From Gemmatimonadota bacterium (GTDB lineage: Bacteria > Gemmatimonadota > Gemmatimonadetes > Longimicrobiales > Gaopeijiaceae), in assembly GCA_030430625.1 (NCBI GenBank), contig JAUIKL010000008.1:1-50305 (forward strand): a DNA stretch of 50,305 bases. The letters run 5' to 3'. Under the pieces are notes generated by a model. It was not told the DNA's origin. It searched no databases and saw nothing but the letters and a program-made list of their open reading frames with translations. Made by a program: the position numbers and the translations under genes. Below are positions 17,026 through 25,369 of the stretch, one piece after another (within the stretch, counting starts at the first letter, position 1; every line of letters begins with the position of its first letter).

Positions 17026-18525
17026 CTAACCTCGCCCCGATGGTAGCCAGGAGAGCAGGCCCCGCGGCGGCACCGTCCTGATCGGCTCCGACCGAACACC
17101 GTAGGGGGCCAGCACCGCGTTCGCCGCCATGAACCCCGAGGCCGTGGCCCGCTCCATCAGCGCACTCGGAAAGGGGAGCCTCACGAGGTCACCCGCGATG
17201 GCGACTCCCTCGAACGGAGTCTCGACCCCCGGGCGCCGCGCATACGAGCCGGGTGCGAAAGCCGGACAGTCCCGCCGAACGAGGTAGCGTTCGTCCACGA
17301 CCTCGGCCCCGGCGGTCTCGGGGTAGAGACGGTGCAGACCGTCGAGGAGAAGGCGGCGCATCTCCGCCTCGCTGGTTTCGGGGTCGACGGCGTAGGCGTG
17401 GAGTTCCACCACAGACCCACCGGTCCGCTCGGCCCAGCTACGCGACTCGTCCTCGAAGAGCTGGTAGAGCGAGATGTTGTCGAGCGGGCCCAACCCCGTC
17501 GTACCGACGAACGGCGCACGACCGGGCTCGGTCGGGCGGTCGAGCCAGAGCCGCCACACGACGAACGGGTGGGTGAGCGCCAGGGCTGCTACCTCGTCCC
17601 GCCAGTCGGCGTCGTCCAGGTCCGGTGACGCCTCGACCACCTCCTGGAGTCCCGAGACCGGAAGACCGAGCACGACGACGTCGGCCTCCCACGCTTCGGC
17701 CCCGGCGGTCACACGCCACCGGGTACCCTGACTACGAGCCACGGCGTCGACGGTGACCCCGAGCCTTGTGTCGACCCCGCGAGAGGCCAGGTACTCCGCC
17801 ATCGGGTCCCAGATCGCATGGGAGAACGGACGCTTCGAGACATCGAAGACGAGTCCCTCCGGGTTCCCGGTGAAGTAGAAGTGGAACATCATCAACAGCT
17901 CCCCCGCGGACATCTCGCGCTCTGGATTGAAGAACGAGTGCGCGAAGACGTCGAAGAAGAGGCGCCGAGCCCGTGGGGGAAAGTTCAACGAGTCGAGGTA
18001 GGAGCCTGCGTCCCCGCCATCGCGGCGGGCGTACGTCCGCTCCGCCTCGTACGTCAGCATCTCGAGCGCCCGGGGCACACTCACCTTCGCGAGCTGTCGG
18101 AAGGAGATGGCTGGAGAACGTCGAACGAGGGTGATCAGGTTGGCCGGCGTCGTCGTCGGCAAGCCGTGGAAGCTCTGCTCCTCGCCGTCCGGGCCGTGGA
18201 TCGGATAGTCTTCGAGGGGCTCGAGGAAGGACAGTTCCGGGTCGATGCGACGAAGGAGGGCCTGGAGGTTGTAGTACTGGCGGAAGAACGCATGGAAACC
18301 GCGCTCCATCTCGAAGGAGGTGCCGTCGGGCAGCTGCTCGGTCCACGCGCCAGCGCGTCCTCCGAGAAAGTGCTCACGCTCCAGTAGTGTGACCGAGACG
18401 CCGCGTTCGGCCAGGACACACGCGGCCGCGACTCCGGCCAGTCCCCCACCGACGACCACAGCGGTGGTCCCCGGCGGCGCCTGTTCGGCTCCGTGCGGAC
18501 GCGGGTCGAGGAGACGGGCGGTCAA
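17026..18525 (-). CDS. crtU: CrtU-like carotene desaturase/methyltransferase (aromatic ring-forming)
   Basis: About 499 residues. Start: the frame runs open far into the upstream methyltransferase gene with no ATG near the homologous N-terminus; a TTG at 18525 preceded by AGGTG, 8 nt after the methyltransferase stop, is the best fit. The FAD/NAD-binding fold appears at once (TTAVVVGGGLAGVAAACVLA), then GGRAGAW. The stretch MERGFHAFFRQYYNLQALL and ELLMMFHFYFTGNPEGLVFD are, as I recall, hallmark segments of CrtU, which converts beta-ionone to aromatic phi end groups (isorenieratene, from beta-carotene via beta-isorenieratene). The C-terminus has the second FAD contact (GVAIAGDLVRLPFPSALMER). 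It lies between methyltransferase and Rieske genes. A related flavin desaturase of other specificity is the main alternative. Confidence 0.75.
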   Translation of the reverse strand: MTARLLDPRPHGAEQAPPGTTAVVVGGGLAGVAAACVLAERGVSVTLLEREHFLGGRAGAWTEQLPDGTSFEMERGFHAFFRQYYNLQALLRRIDPELSFLEPLEDYPIHGPDGEEQSFHGLPTTTPANLITLVRRSPAISFRQLAKVSVPRALEMLTYEAERTYARRDGGDAGSYLDSLNFPPRARRLFFDVFAHSFFNPEREMSAGELLMMFHFYFTGNPEGLVFDVSKRPFSHAIWDPMAEYLASRGVDTRLGVTVDAVARSQGTRWRVTAGAEAWEADVVVLGLPVSGLQEVVEASPDLDDADWRDEVAALALTHPFVVWRLWLDRPTEPGRAPFVGTTGLGPLDNISLYQLFEDESRSWAERTGGSVVELHAYAVDPETSEAEMRRLLLDGLHRLYPETAGAEVVDERYLVRRDCPAFAPGSYARRPGVETPFEGVAIAGDLVRLPFPSALMERATASGFMAANAVLAPYGVRSEPIRTVPPRGLLSWLPSGRG

Positions 18526-18533
18526 CCGAGCAC

Positions 18534-19253
18534 CTAACGGGGGCTCTGGGCCAGGAAGGAGTGCACCACCCCCCGCTGCCACCCACTCATCGGCTCGGTG
18601 CGGACCTCGCGGAAGCCGGCGCGTCGCATCCGCTCCTCGACCTGGGCCACCGAGTCGAAGTCGAGCACGCTCCGACGCAGGTACCGGAAGATCTTCGTCG
18701 TGCCGGCAAAAACGAGACCCAGGGGGATCACGATGCCGAGAGTGACGAAGTTCCACATGCCGGTTGCCCAGAGGGAGCCCCGAACGGAGTACTCGTGGAG
18801 ACAAATCGTCCCCCCGTCGGCCAATAGCCCGGAGAGGCGCTCGAGGCAGACGTCGGGATCGGGCACATTGCGAAGGCCGTACGCCATGAGGATTCCGTCG
18901 TACGGACCCTCCGCTCCACTCGCCGCCGGATCCATCGCGTCTCCGTGGATCCACGTCACGTCGGCCAACTCCTCCTTCGACCGCGCCCGTTCGAGCATCC
19001 CGGCGGAGGCATCGAGCCCGGTGATCGTCGCGTCCGGGTACGCGGCCCGGATCTGCGCCGTCGACAGACCGGTGCCGCAGCAGAGGTCGAGGATCCGAGC
19101 GCCCGGTCCCAAGCCCATTCGCTCCGCGCTGCGACGCAGGTGTCGCTCGTACCCCGGGTTCAGAGCACTGAGTAGATCGTAACTCTTCGCGACCCGGTCG
19201 AACTCCCCCGGTACCGCCTTCTTTTCGTGCGTCGAGACGAGTGGCTCGTTCAT
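18534..19253 (-). CDS. Class I SAM-dependent methyltransferase (UbiE/CrtT-like)
   Basis: 239 residues from the ATG at 19253, which overlaps the crtB stop by 4 nt. SAM-binding motif I is ARILDLCCGTGLST; motif II is the ITGLDAS acidic strand; post-motifs are MAYGLRNVPDPD and GGTICLHEYS. The family resembles UbiE/MenG. It also carries a predicted hydrophobic segment (WNFVTLGIVIPLGLVFAG) that could dock to membrane where carotenoids lie. Streptomyces isorenieratene clusters contain a methyltransferase (crtT) whose role is unclear; the same position here supports a carotenoid role over quinone methylation. Confidence 0.75.
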   Translation of the reverse strand: MNEPLVSTHEKKAVPGEFDRVAKSYDLLSALNPGYERHLRRSAERMGLGPGARILDLCCGTGLSTAQIRAAYPDATITGLDASAGMLERARSKEELADVTWIHGDAMDPAASGAEGPYDGILMAYGLRNVPDPDVCLERLSGLLADGGTICLHEYSVRGSLWATGMWNFVTLGIVIPLGLVFAGTTKIFRYLRRSVLDFDSVAQVEERMRRAGFREVRTEPMSGWQRGVVHSFLAQSPR

Positions 19254-20209
19254 GGGGCCCCCTCCAGAGGGAGGACGTCGTCGGGATAGGTCAGCACCGT
19301 CGCGGGAAGCCGGGCAGCCGGGGCACCGATCCGAGACGGAGCGCGCGCCAGGGCACCCGCCACGCTCCCGGCCATCAACCCGATCTTGGCGGAGAGAGGG
19401 ACGAAGGCCCGCCCGCGCAGGGGATCGCAACCCTGCCGCTTCACCCGTCCCCCGATCGCGGAGTACACGCTGCGGGCGGTTCGGATCGAAACCGAGGCAC
19501 GCCATGGCAGCGCCCACATCCCGGCGTCCCCGGAGCGGTAGAACCGATCCGCCACCGTCAGGAGTCGGTCGATCGCGCGGGCCATCGGGCCCCGGGCGTC
19601 CTCGGGAAACGGTCCTCCGAGGGCCTGGCCCAGACCGGCGGCGCCTTCGACGGCCAGCACCTCGTCGGGGACGTACAGACGCCCCCGGTGCCAATCCTCT
19701 TCTACATCTCGGCAGATGTTCGTGATCTGCATCGCGATGCCGAGGTGTGCCGCGTTGCGCAGAGCCCGATCGTCTTTGATCCCCATCACGTGGCACATCA
19801 TCGTCCCGACACACCCCGCCACGTAGTACCCGTAGTCGTAGAGGTCCCGGAGGGTCTCGTACCGATATCCGGCCACGTCCATGGACATTCCGATGAGCAG
19901 ATCCTCGGGGTAGCTGCGGGGAATCTTCCGGGTCGACACCGTGTGCTGGAAGTCCGAGAGAATCGGGTCGCTCAGGTCGGCTCCGGCGTAGACCCGATCC
20001 AGCTCGGCCCGCAGGGCTGCCAGGGCCGCCGGCTGCTCCTCCTCGCCGACCGTGTCGACGGCGTCGTCCGCGCGCCTGCACCAGGCGTACAGGGCAATCG
20101 CGTGGTTTCGGGCGTCGGGAGGCAGGGCCCGGGACGCGAGGGAGAACGACTTCGAATGCTTCTGTATGCTGTCTCGAGAAGCGTGACTCGTTGCGCGTGT
20201 CGCGGTCAT
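19250..20209 (-). CDS. crtB: Phytoene synthase
   Basis: 319 residues from the ATG at 20209, overlapping the crtI stop by 4 nt. Condenses two geranylgeranyl diphosphates to phytoene. Asp-rich motif 1 is RRADDAVD (D48, D49, D52) and motif 2 is NICRDVEEDWHRGRLYVP (D168, E171, D172), as in squalene/phytoene synthases. Other family signatures include SFSLASRALP and VAGCVGTMMCHVMG. Length and motifs are canonical. Likely membrane-associated. Confidence 0.92.
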   Translation of the reverse strand: MTATRATSHASRDSIQKHSKSFSLASRALPPDARNHAIALYAWCRRADDAVDTVGEEEQPAALAALRAELDRVYAGADLSDPILSDFQHTVSTRKIPRSYPEDLLIGMSMDVAGYRYETLRDLYDYGYYVAGCVGTMMCHVMGIKDDRALRNAAHLGIAMQITNICRDVEEDWHRGRLYVPDEVLAVEGAAGLGQALGGPFPEDARGPMARAIDRLLTVADRFYRSGDAGMWALPWRASVSIRTARSVYSAIGGRVKRQGCDPLRGRAFVPLSAKIGLMAGSVAGALARAPSRIGAPAARLPATVLTYPDDVLPLEGAP

Positions 20210-21702
20210 CCGAGGTCCTCGATGACGAGCTTCGCCGTGGCCTTGGCCGAGTTCACGACGCCCGGCACCCCAGCTCCGGGGTGAGTGCCCGCGCCGACCA
20301 GGTAGAGGCCCGGGATCGACGAGTCCCGGTTGTGGGGCCGGAACCATGCACTCTGCGTGAGCGTCGGGGCCACGGAGAAGGCGGACCCGAGGTGCGCGCC
20401 CAGCGTGTCCCTGAAGTCGAGAGGGGTGATCCACCTCCTGGTGATCACGTGCTGCCGAAGGTCGGGAAGCACGCGCTCGAGATACGTCAGGATCTTCTCG
20501 GCATACGGACCCGCCGCCTCGTTCCAATCGATCGGCGCGTTGCCCAGATGAGGCACCGGTGCCAAGACGTAGAACGCTTCGCACCCCTCCGGCGCCAACG
20601 ACGGATCGGTCATGGTCGGCGCATGCAGGTACAGGCTGAAGTCGTCGGGGAGGGCCGAGCCGCGGAAGATCTCGTCGAGGAGCCCCCGGTACCGCTGCCC
20701 GAACAGGATCGTGTGGTGCGCCACATCCCGGTCGTACCGTCGATCCGTTCCGAAGTAGAGGACGAAGAGGGACATCGACCACGACATGCGTTCGAACCGA
20801 CGGGCCTTTCGCTCGGCCTTCGCGTGCGATCCATACAGGGATCGGTACGTGTGCATGACGTCGGCATTCGATACGACCGCGTCGAAGTCCTCTTCGGACT
20901 CGTCTCCGTACGAGACGCGGTGTTTCGGGCCGCCCCGGGAGTCGAGGACGTCGATCGCTTTCACGGGAGCCGACAGCTTCAACTCGCCACCCAACTCTTC
21001 GAAGAGCCGTACCAGAGCCCGAACCAGCGCGCCGGTTCCGCCTCGCGGGAAGAAGACGCCCCACTCCCGCTCCAGGTGGTGGATCAGTGTGTAGATCGCG
21101 CTCGTGTCGAACGGATTACCGCCGACCAGCAGGGAGTGGAAGGAGAGCGCTTCTCGAACGTGTTCGTCCTCGACGAAGCGAGCCACGGCTCGGTAGACGG
21201 ATCGATCCGCGCGCAGCCGGACCAGCTCGGGCGCCACCCGGACCATGTCGGAGAAACGAAGGAACGGGGTGTGGGCGAGCTCCGTGTACCCCGCGTCGAA
21301 CACCTTCCGCGCATAGGACACGAAGGACTTGTAGCCTTCGACATCGGCCGGGTTGATCTGCTCGATCTGCGCCACCATCGAATCGATCTGGCCGTCGTAG
21401 TCGAAGGAGAGGCCGTCCTCCCAGAGCAGGCGGTAGAAGGGCGTGACCGGCAGCATCTCCACGTAGTCGGAGACGTCTCGGCCGGCCTCCTCGAAGAGTT
21501 CGTCGAAGAGGTTCGGCGCCGTGATGACCGTCGGCCCGCCATCGAAGGTGAAGCCGTCCTGCTCGTAGACGTACGCTCGCCCGCCCGGCTTGTCTCTCGC
21601 CTCGAAGACCGTCGTCGGAATGCCGGCCGCCTGGAGTCGGATCGCGGCCGCCAGGCCCCCGAAGCCACTCCCGACGACGGCCACGCGTGTGGCCGTGCCC
21701 AT
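20206..21702 (-). CDS. crtI: Phytoene desaturase
   Basis: 498 residues. The ATG at 21702 is chosen because it overlaps the crtE stop (TGATG) and starts right before the dinucleotide fold RVAVVGSGFGGLAAAIRLQ. KPGGRAYVYEQDGFTFDGGP is a standard CrtI FAD-binding segment. The C-terminal signature GLYLVGAGTHPGAGVPGV is also canonical. Catalyses phytoene-to-lycopene desaturation. An in-frame ATG (21726) a few codons upstream also exists but lies within crtE. Confidence 0.92.
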   Translation of the reverse strand: MGTATRVAVVGSGFGGLAAAIRLQAAGIPTTVFEARDKPGGRAYVYEQDGFTFDGGPTVITAPNLFDELFEEAGRDVSDYVEMLPVTPFYRLLWEDGLSFDYDGQIDSMVAQIEQINPADVEGYKSFVSYARKVFDAGYTELAHTPFLRFSDMVRVAPELVRLRADRSVYRAVARFVEDEHVREALSFHSLLVGGNPFDTSAIYTLIHHLEREWGVFFPRGGTGALVRALVRLFEELGGELKLSAPVKAIDVLDSRGGPKHRVSYGDESEEDFDAVVSNADVMHTYRSLYGSHAKAERKARRFERMSWSMSLFVLYFGTDRRYDRDVAHHTILFGQRYRGLLDEIFRGSALPDDFSLYLHAPTMTDPSLAPEGCEAFYVLAPVPHLGNAPIDWNEAAGPYAEKILTYLERVLPDLRQHVITRRWITPLDFRDTLGAHLGSAFSVAPTLTQSAWFRPHNRDSSIPGLYLVGAGTHPGAGVPGVVNSAKATAKLVIEDLG

Positions 21703-22724
21703 CAGGAAAAGGCCGTGCGGAGAGACACCATGTCCGATAGCGCCTCGTCTCGCACGTCGGGCGGGGCCGGGATCTCGTCGAGCCGCGAACGTGCGCGCTG
21801 CAGCTGCGCGTCCAGACGGGACGACGCCCGGTGGCCGACCTCGACGACGAGGCTCTCGGCCAACGCGTGGAGCGCGTCGGGGCTTTCGCCCTCGACCAGG
21901 ATCTCGCGGAAGCGACCGAACGCCGAGCGGTCTTCGGCGAGCCACACCCACGGCCATGTCGGGCGTTCGAGCCGCAGGTCTTCCACCCCCTTCGCACACC
22001 GGTGGGGGACGGCCAGACTGCTCCAGTCGTCGAGCATCTGAAGCAGGAGCCCGAGTTCGAGCCCGAACGCCTCGATGGCCGCCAGCATCGGCCCCGATCC
22101 GCCCGCGGCCCGTGCTCCGAGCGTGCTGGCCAACCCCATCAACGACCCCGTCTTCATCGAGGTCGACGTCGACACGACATCCAGAACGTGTTCCGGCGGC
22201 AACTCCGTGACTCTGACGGCCAGATCCAGGGCCTGCCCCTGGTGGCATCGCAGAAGGCCCCGACTGACGTCGTTGAGAAGGGCCACGCGGACTTCGGCGT
22301 CGAACGCTGAGCGGCCGAGGACTCCGAAGGCCACGAAGTACAGCCAGTTGGCCATGTTCAGCGCCAGCGGCACCCCGTACCTCCGATGGATCGCCGGCTC
22401 ACCTCGTCGATGCGACGAGTCGTCTTCGATGTCGTCGACCACCAGCGAACCCGCGTGCAGCAACTCGATCACGACGGGAAGGTCGTCCGGTAGCCCGCCG
22501 GGCAACCCACCCGCGAGCCGCCAGCCGTGCTCTACGATCTTCCCGCGAACCCCCTTGCCTCCCCGCGACACGATGTCTCGAGCCGGATCGAGAAGCGCTT
22601 TGTCCCACAGCTCGGGGGCAACCGTGCCCGGGGCCCACAACTCGTCCGGCAGCGTTTCGATCAAGCGCACCAGCGCGAGCGACTTCGGGGCATCGAAGTC
22701 GACCAGGGGGGTGGATGTGGTCAC
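21702..22724 (-). CDS. crtE: Polyprenyl (geranylgeranyl) diphosphate synthase, divergent
   Basis: 340 residues. Elongates allylic diphosphates to GGPP. First Asp-rich motif DDIED at residues 97-101 within HAGSLVVDDIEDDSSHRRG, and KTGSLMGLAS near 191 are canonical. Two unusual points: the N-terminal GGKRxRP motif is altered (SRGGKGVRGKIVEHGW), and the second Asp motif is DDWSS (D232, D233), lacking the third Asp of DDxxD. The function is likely from position between crtY and crtI, but chain-length specificity and activity are not certain. Its ATG overlaps the crtY stop by 4 nt. Confidence 0.82.
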   Translation of the reverse strand: MTTSTPLVDFDAPKSLALVRLIETLPDELWAPGTVAPELWDKALLDPARDIVSRGGKGVRGKIVEHGWRLAGGLPGGLPDDLPVVIELLHAGSLVVDDIEDDSSHRRGEPAIHRRYGVPLALNMANWLYFVAFGVLGRSAFDAEVRVALLNDVSRGLLRCHQGQALDLAVRVTELPPEHVLDVVSTSTSMKTGSLMGLASTLGARAAGGSGPMLAAIEAFGLELGLLLQMLDDWSSLAVPHRCAKGVEDLRLERPTWPWVWLAEDRSAFGRFREILVEGESPDALHALAESLVVEVGHRASSRLDAQLQRARSRLDEIPAPPDVRDEALSDMVSLRTAFS

Positions 22725-23869
22725 GGTTTCGGGTGCGAGAGACGGTGTTTGAGGGAGATCCCCGGGGGAGGACGGCCCACGAGCAGACGCACACGATCCG
22801 ACGTGGTCAGGCGGAGCGCGTAGAAGTTCCTCAAGACGGACTGTGGTAGGCGATACACGCGAGCGAATATGGGATGCCTACTCGCCGGTGGATACCAACG
22901 GAAGAGGAGTCGGTTGAGGAATCTCGGAAAGCGACTCTGGCTGCGGTGTGCACGAGCGAACGCTTCGAGCTTCGAACCGAAGAGGCCTTCCGGAGGCCGG
23001 GCCGACACGAAGTCGGCCAGCCGAAGGGCAACGGGGAACGAGTACCCCGTCCCCGGGTGGAACCAGCCCCCACGGTACCCGGCCAGCAACGGTGGCCCGG
23101 ACGGCGGCGCCATTCGGTGTCGCCACGGCATCGGTAGCACCCCGGCCTCCCGCCTCACTTCGCGTTCTATGGACCAGCCACGCCCCTCGATATAGCCGCG
23201 GACCTCGTCGGCCAGCGCGGGGACATCCAGCGCAGGGGAGTCGTGGAACCGTGTGTCTTCCACCAGCAGGGTGCGATCGGTGAACGGGAGGAGGTAGAAG
23301 AAGCGGAAGCCCTCGGTCTGGTCGACGTTGGCGTCCATCAAGACCGGGCGGTCCAAACCGTGGGCACCCGCGAGCGTCACTTCGAGCCCGACGAACTTCT
23401 GGTAGCCCGCACGCATCTCGTCGGCTGCATCCGGGGCCGCCCCTCGGGCGTCGATGACGACCTTACCGCGGAGTTCTCTTCCATCCACGAGTCCGACGCC
23501 CTCGGCCCCGACCCTCCTCACCTCCGTGGAGAGGAGCAACGCCGACCCGGGGTGTTCGAGGAGGGCAGCGGACACCACCGAGTGCAGCCGCTCCGACGAC
23601 ACACCGGCATAGGGCTCGTCGACCGTCCTCGTCTGGCCCGGGAAGTGGGTCGAGTAGCCGGACCACCGCCACGTGACGAGTGGGTCGAGCCAATCGCGAC
23701 ACCCGTCCGGAACGTCCCCGTCGTGGAAACACCAGGTGTGGTTGCCACCCAGTGTCGGGCCGCGCTCGACCACGGCAATCGTGGCGCTCGGCTGGCGGGC
23801 TCGAATCGCCAGAACCAGCAGGCCCGCCTGCAGGCCACCCCCGGCCACCACGTAGTCGAAAGAGAGCAT
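22721..23869 (-). CDS. crtY: Lycopene cyclase, CrtY type
   Basis: 382 residues. FAD-dependent cyclase converting lycopene ends to beta-rings, the substrate for CrtU. Features: dinucleotide fold DYVVAGGGLQAGLLVLAI; the WxxG-type region WRWSGYSTHFPGQ; the FFYLLPF segment of CrtY proteins; and the C-terminal GWFHPGTGYSFPVALRLAD. It is first in the seven-gene minus-strand operon. Upstream, TAGTAT lies 6 nt before the ATG with no ribosome site, suggesting a leaderless transcript. Confidence 0.9.
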   Translation of the reverse strand: MLSFDYVVAGGGLQAGLLVLAIRARQPSATIAVVERGPTLGGNHTWCFHDGDVPDGCRDWLDPLVTWRWSGYSTHFPGQTRTVDEPYAGVSSERLHSVVSAALLEHPGSALLLSTEVRRVGAEGVGLVDGRELRGKVVIDARGAAPDAADEMRAGYQKFVGLEVTLAGAHGLDRPVLMDANVDQTEGFRFFYLLPFTDRTLLVEDTRFHDSPALDVPALADEVRGYIEGRGWSIEREVRREAGVLPMPWRHRMAPPSGPPLLAGYRGGWFHPGTGYSFPVALRLADFVSARPPEGLFGSKLEAFARAHRSQSRFPRFLNRLLFRWYPPASRHPIFARVYRLPQSVLRNFYALRLTTSDRVRLLVGRPPPGISLKHRLSHPKP

Positions 23870-23884
23870 GGGGGTATACTACGC
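23870..23884 (-). promoter_or_regulatory. Putative -10 element for leaderless crtY operon transcript
   Basis: Read on the minus strand, TAGTAT (23881-23876) is followed by six bases (ACCCCC) and the crtY ATG. This places the expected start of transcription at or next to the ATG. No purine-rich ribosome site exists. No good -35 hexamer is seen. Confidence 0.4.
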
Positions 23885-23939
23885 GGCGGCGAGTGCGCTC
23901 GCCGTCCGTCTCCCAGAGGACCCACACGGGCAGGCCCGG

Positions 23940-24686
23940 ATGAGCAGACAGACGTCACGGTCAGGAAGGGCGCAGGCCCTCGTGTTCGCGGTCGTTGTCG
24001 CGGTTCTGGGTGCGGGCCCAGGTGCGGGAATGCCCGAGAGCCTCCAGGCCCAGGACGCGCCGCTCGCGGCCTCGACGGCCGCCCCCATCCCGACCGAGTC
24101 CCTCGACCCCACGCATCTGGGTGTCGGTCCGTGGGATCGAATGTCGGCCCTGCTCGAGGTGACCATCTTCAACATCGACGTCCTCACCCTCGCGGTCCGC
24201 GTGGACTCAGCGACGGGTGGTGCGCTCCGTCGTACGGGCGAAGGGCGTGCGTACTCCGACGAGCTGGCGGACGAGGTGGCCGCGATCGCACTCGACGCGG
24301 AGGAGATGTGGGCCGTCCAGGTCTTCCGTCGCGACGTCTCGTTCGGGCGACTCATCGGGGGGATGGTCGAGAGTGCCGAGAAGGCGGCCGAGGCGGGTTA
24401 CGTCTCGAGCGACTACGTCCACACCTTCGAGGATCGCGCCCGCTCCTGGTTCGCCTTCCTGGAAGAGGAGGGCGCCAAGGAGGGGGACATGATCCTCTTC
24501 CACGTCGTGGGTGACAGCGTTCGCACCGCCTACCGGACGGTCGACGGTGACGTCCCCCTCAACGAGGTCGGGGAGAGCCCCGAGGGACGGCGAGCGAGCA
24601 TCCCGAGCTTCTTCGCCCCGGGTTCACGCTTTCGCGAACGGTTGGTGCGCTCGCTGCCCCTCGGGTCCGGGGATGTCCTGCACTGA
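23940..24686 (+). CDS. Exported chalcone-isomerase-like domain protein
   Basis: 248 residues from ATG 23940 (the open frame extends upstream, overlapping the crtY start on the other strand). A signal peptide ends near SLQAQ. The rest matches the bacterial chalcone-isomerase-like family pattern: an early strand set (LLEVTIFNIDVLTLAVRVD), FRRDVSFGRLIGGMVES, FEDRARSWFAFLEEE, the KEGDMILFHVVGDSVRTAY strand-turn-strand, and a closing PSFFAPGSRFRERLVRSLPLG corresponding to the usual final WLG. Such bacterial proteins are usually exported and of unknown function; they are not plant-type enzymes by default. It diverges from crtY and shares its intergenic promoter zone. The assignment is by remembered pattern. 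Confidence 0.55.
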   Translation: MSRQTSRSGRAQALVFAVVVAVLGAGPGAGMPESLQAQDAPLAASTAAPIPTESLDPTHLGVGPWDRMSALLEVTIFNIDVLTLAVRVDSATGGALRRTGEGRAYSDELADEVAAIALDAEEMWAVQVFRRDVSFGRLIGGMVESAEKAAEAGYVSSDYVHTFEDRARSWFAFLEEEGAKEGDMILFHVVGDSVRTAYRTVDGDVPLNEVGESPEGRRASIPSFFAPGSRFRERLVRSLPLGSGDVLH

Positions 24687-24716
24687 CGCGCAGCCCAACG
24701 GCGCCACCGGGCCACC

Positions 24717-25238
24717 TCAATCACGCCTTCTGTCCAGCCTATAGAACGTCGTGCCCTCGGCGCCCTCGTCCGTCGTACGGACTTCGACGAAACCGAGTCG
24801 CTCAAGGACCGCGCCAGACCGAAGGTTCGGCACGTCGATGGCCGCCTCGATCGCGCTGAATCCCAACGCCTCGAAGGCGTACTCACACACCACCTCCCCG
24901 GCTTCGGTGGCGAAGCCACGACCCCAGTAGCCCGGACGCAGCCCGTACAGGAGCTGCAGCCGAGGCGGGTCGAAGAAGGGGCGTAGTCCAGCGAAGCCGA
25001 CGATGTGGCTCGCCTCGGCGCTTCGGACGGACCACAGCCCTGCGCTCCCACTCCCGAAGCGACGTTCGCTGGCCGTGATCTCGGCCTCCACCCACCCCTC
25101 GTCCACCACGAGGTCATCGAGGAGGTAGCGGCGAACGTCGGGGTGTCGAAAGAGATCGAGCAGTTCGTCCAGGTCGGCGCCGGTCATCGGTCGAAGGCTC
25201 AGGCGCCTCGTCAGGAGTTCGGGCGAGGTGGAATTCAT
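24717..25238 (-). CDS. GNAT family N-acetyltransferase (RimJ/RimL-like)
   Basis: 173 residues from the ATG at 25238, followed by TRRLSLRPMTGADLDELL, the usual RimJ-like opening. The acetyl-CoA loop is LRPGYWGRGFATEAGEVV, with NLRSGAVLERLGFVEV near the end (the NxxSxxVxEKxGF pattern). Acetylates an amine, often a ribosomal-protein N-terminus; the substrate is unknown. It stands alone on the minus strand, between two plus-strand genes. Confidence 0.8.
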   Translation of the reverse strand: MNSTSPELLTRRLSLRPMTGADLDELLDLFRHPDVRRYLLDDLVVDEGWVEAEITASERRFGSGSAGLWSVRSAEASHIVGFAGLRPFFDPPRLQLLYGLRPGYWGRGFATEAGEVVCEYAFEALGFSAIEAAIDVPNLRSGAVLERLGFVEVRTTDEGAEGTTFYRLDRRRD

Positions 25239-25369
25239 GGCTGTCGACGGGCGGAGCGAGGATGCCACCAACCTAGGGCATCCGGCGCACACGTGGAGCG
25301 TGATCCCTCCGGTGGTCCTTCTGCGTGTATCCGGATGAAGAACCCGCAGACCGGAGGCGTTGGAGCGTC

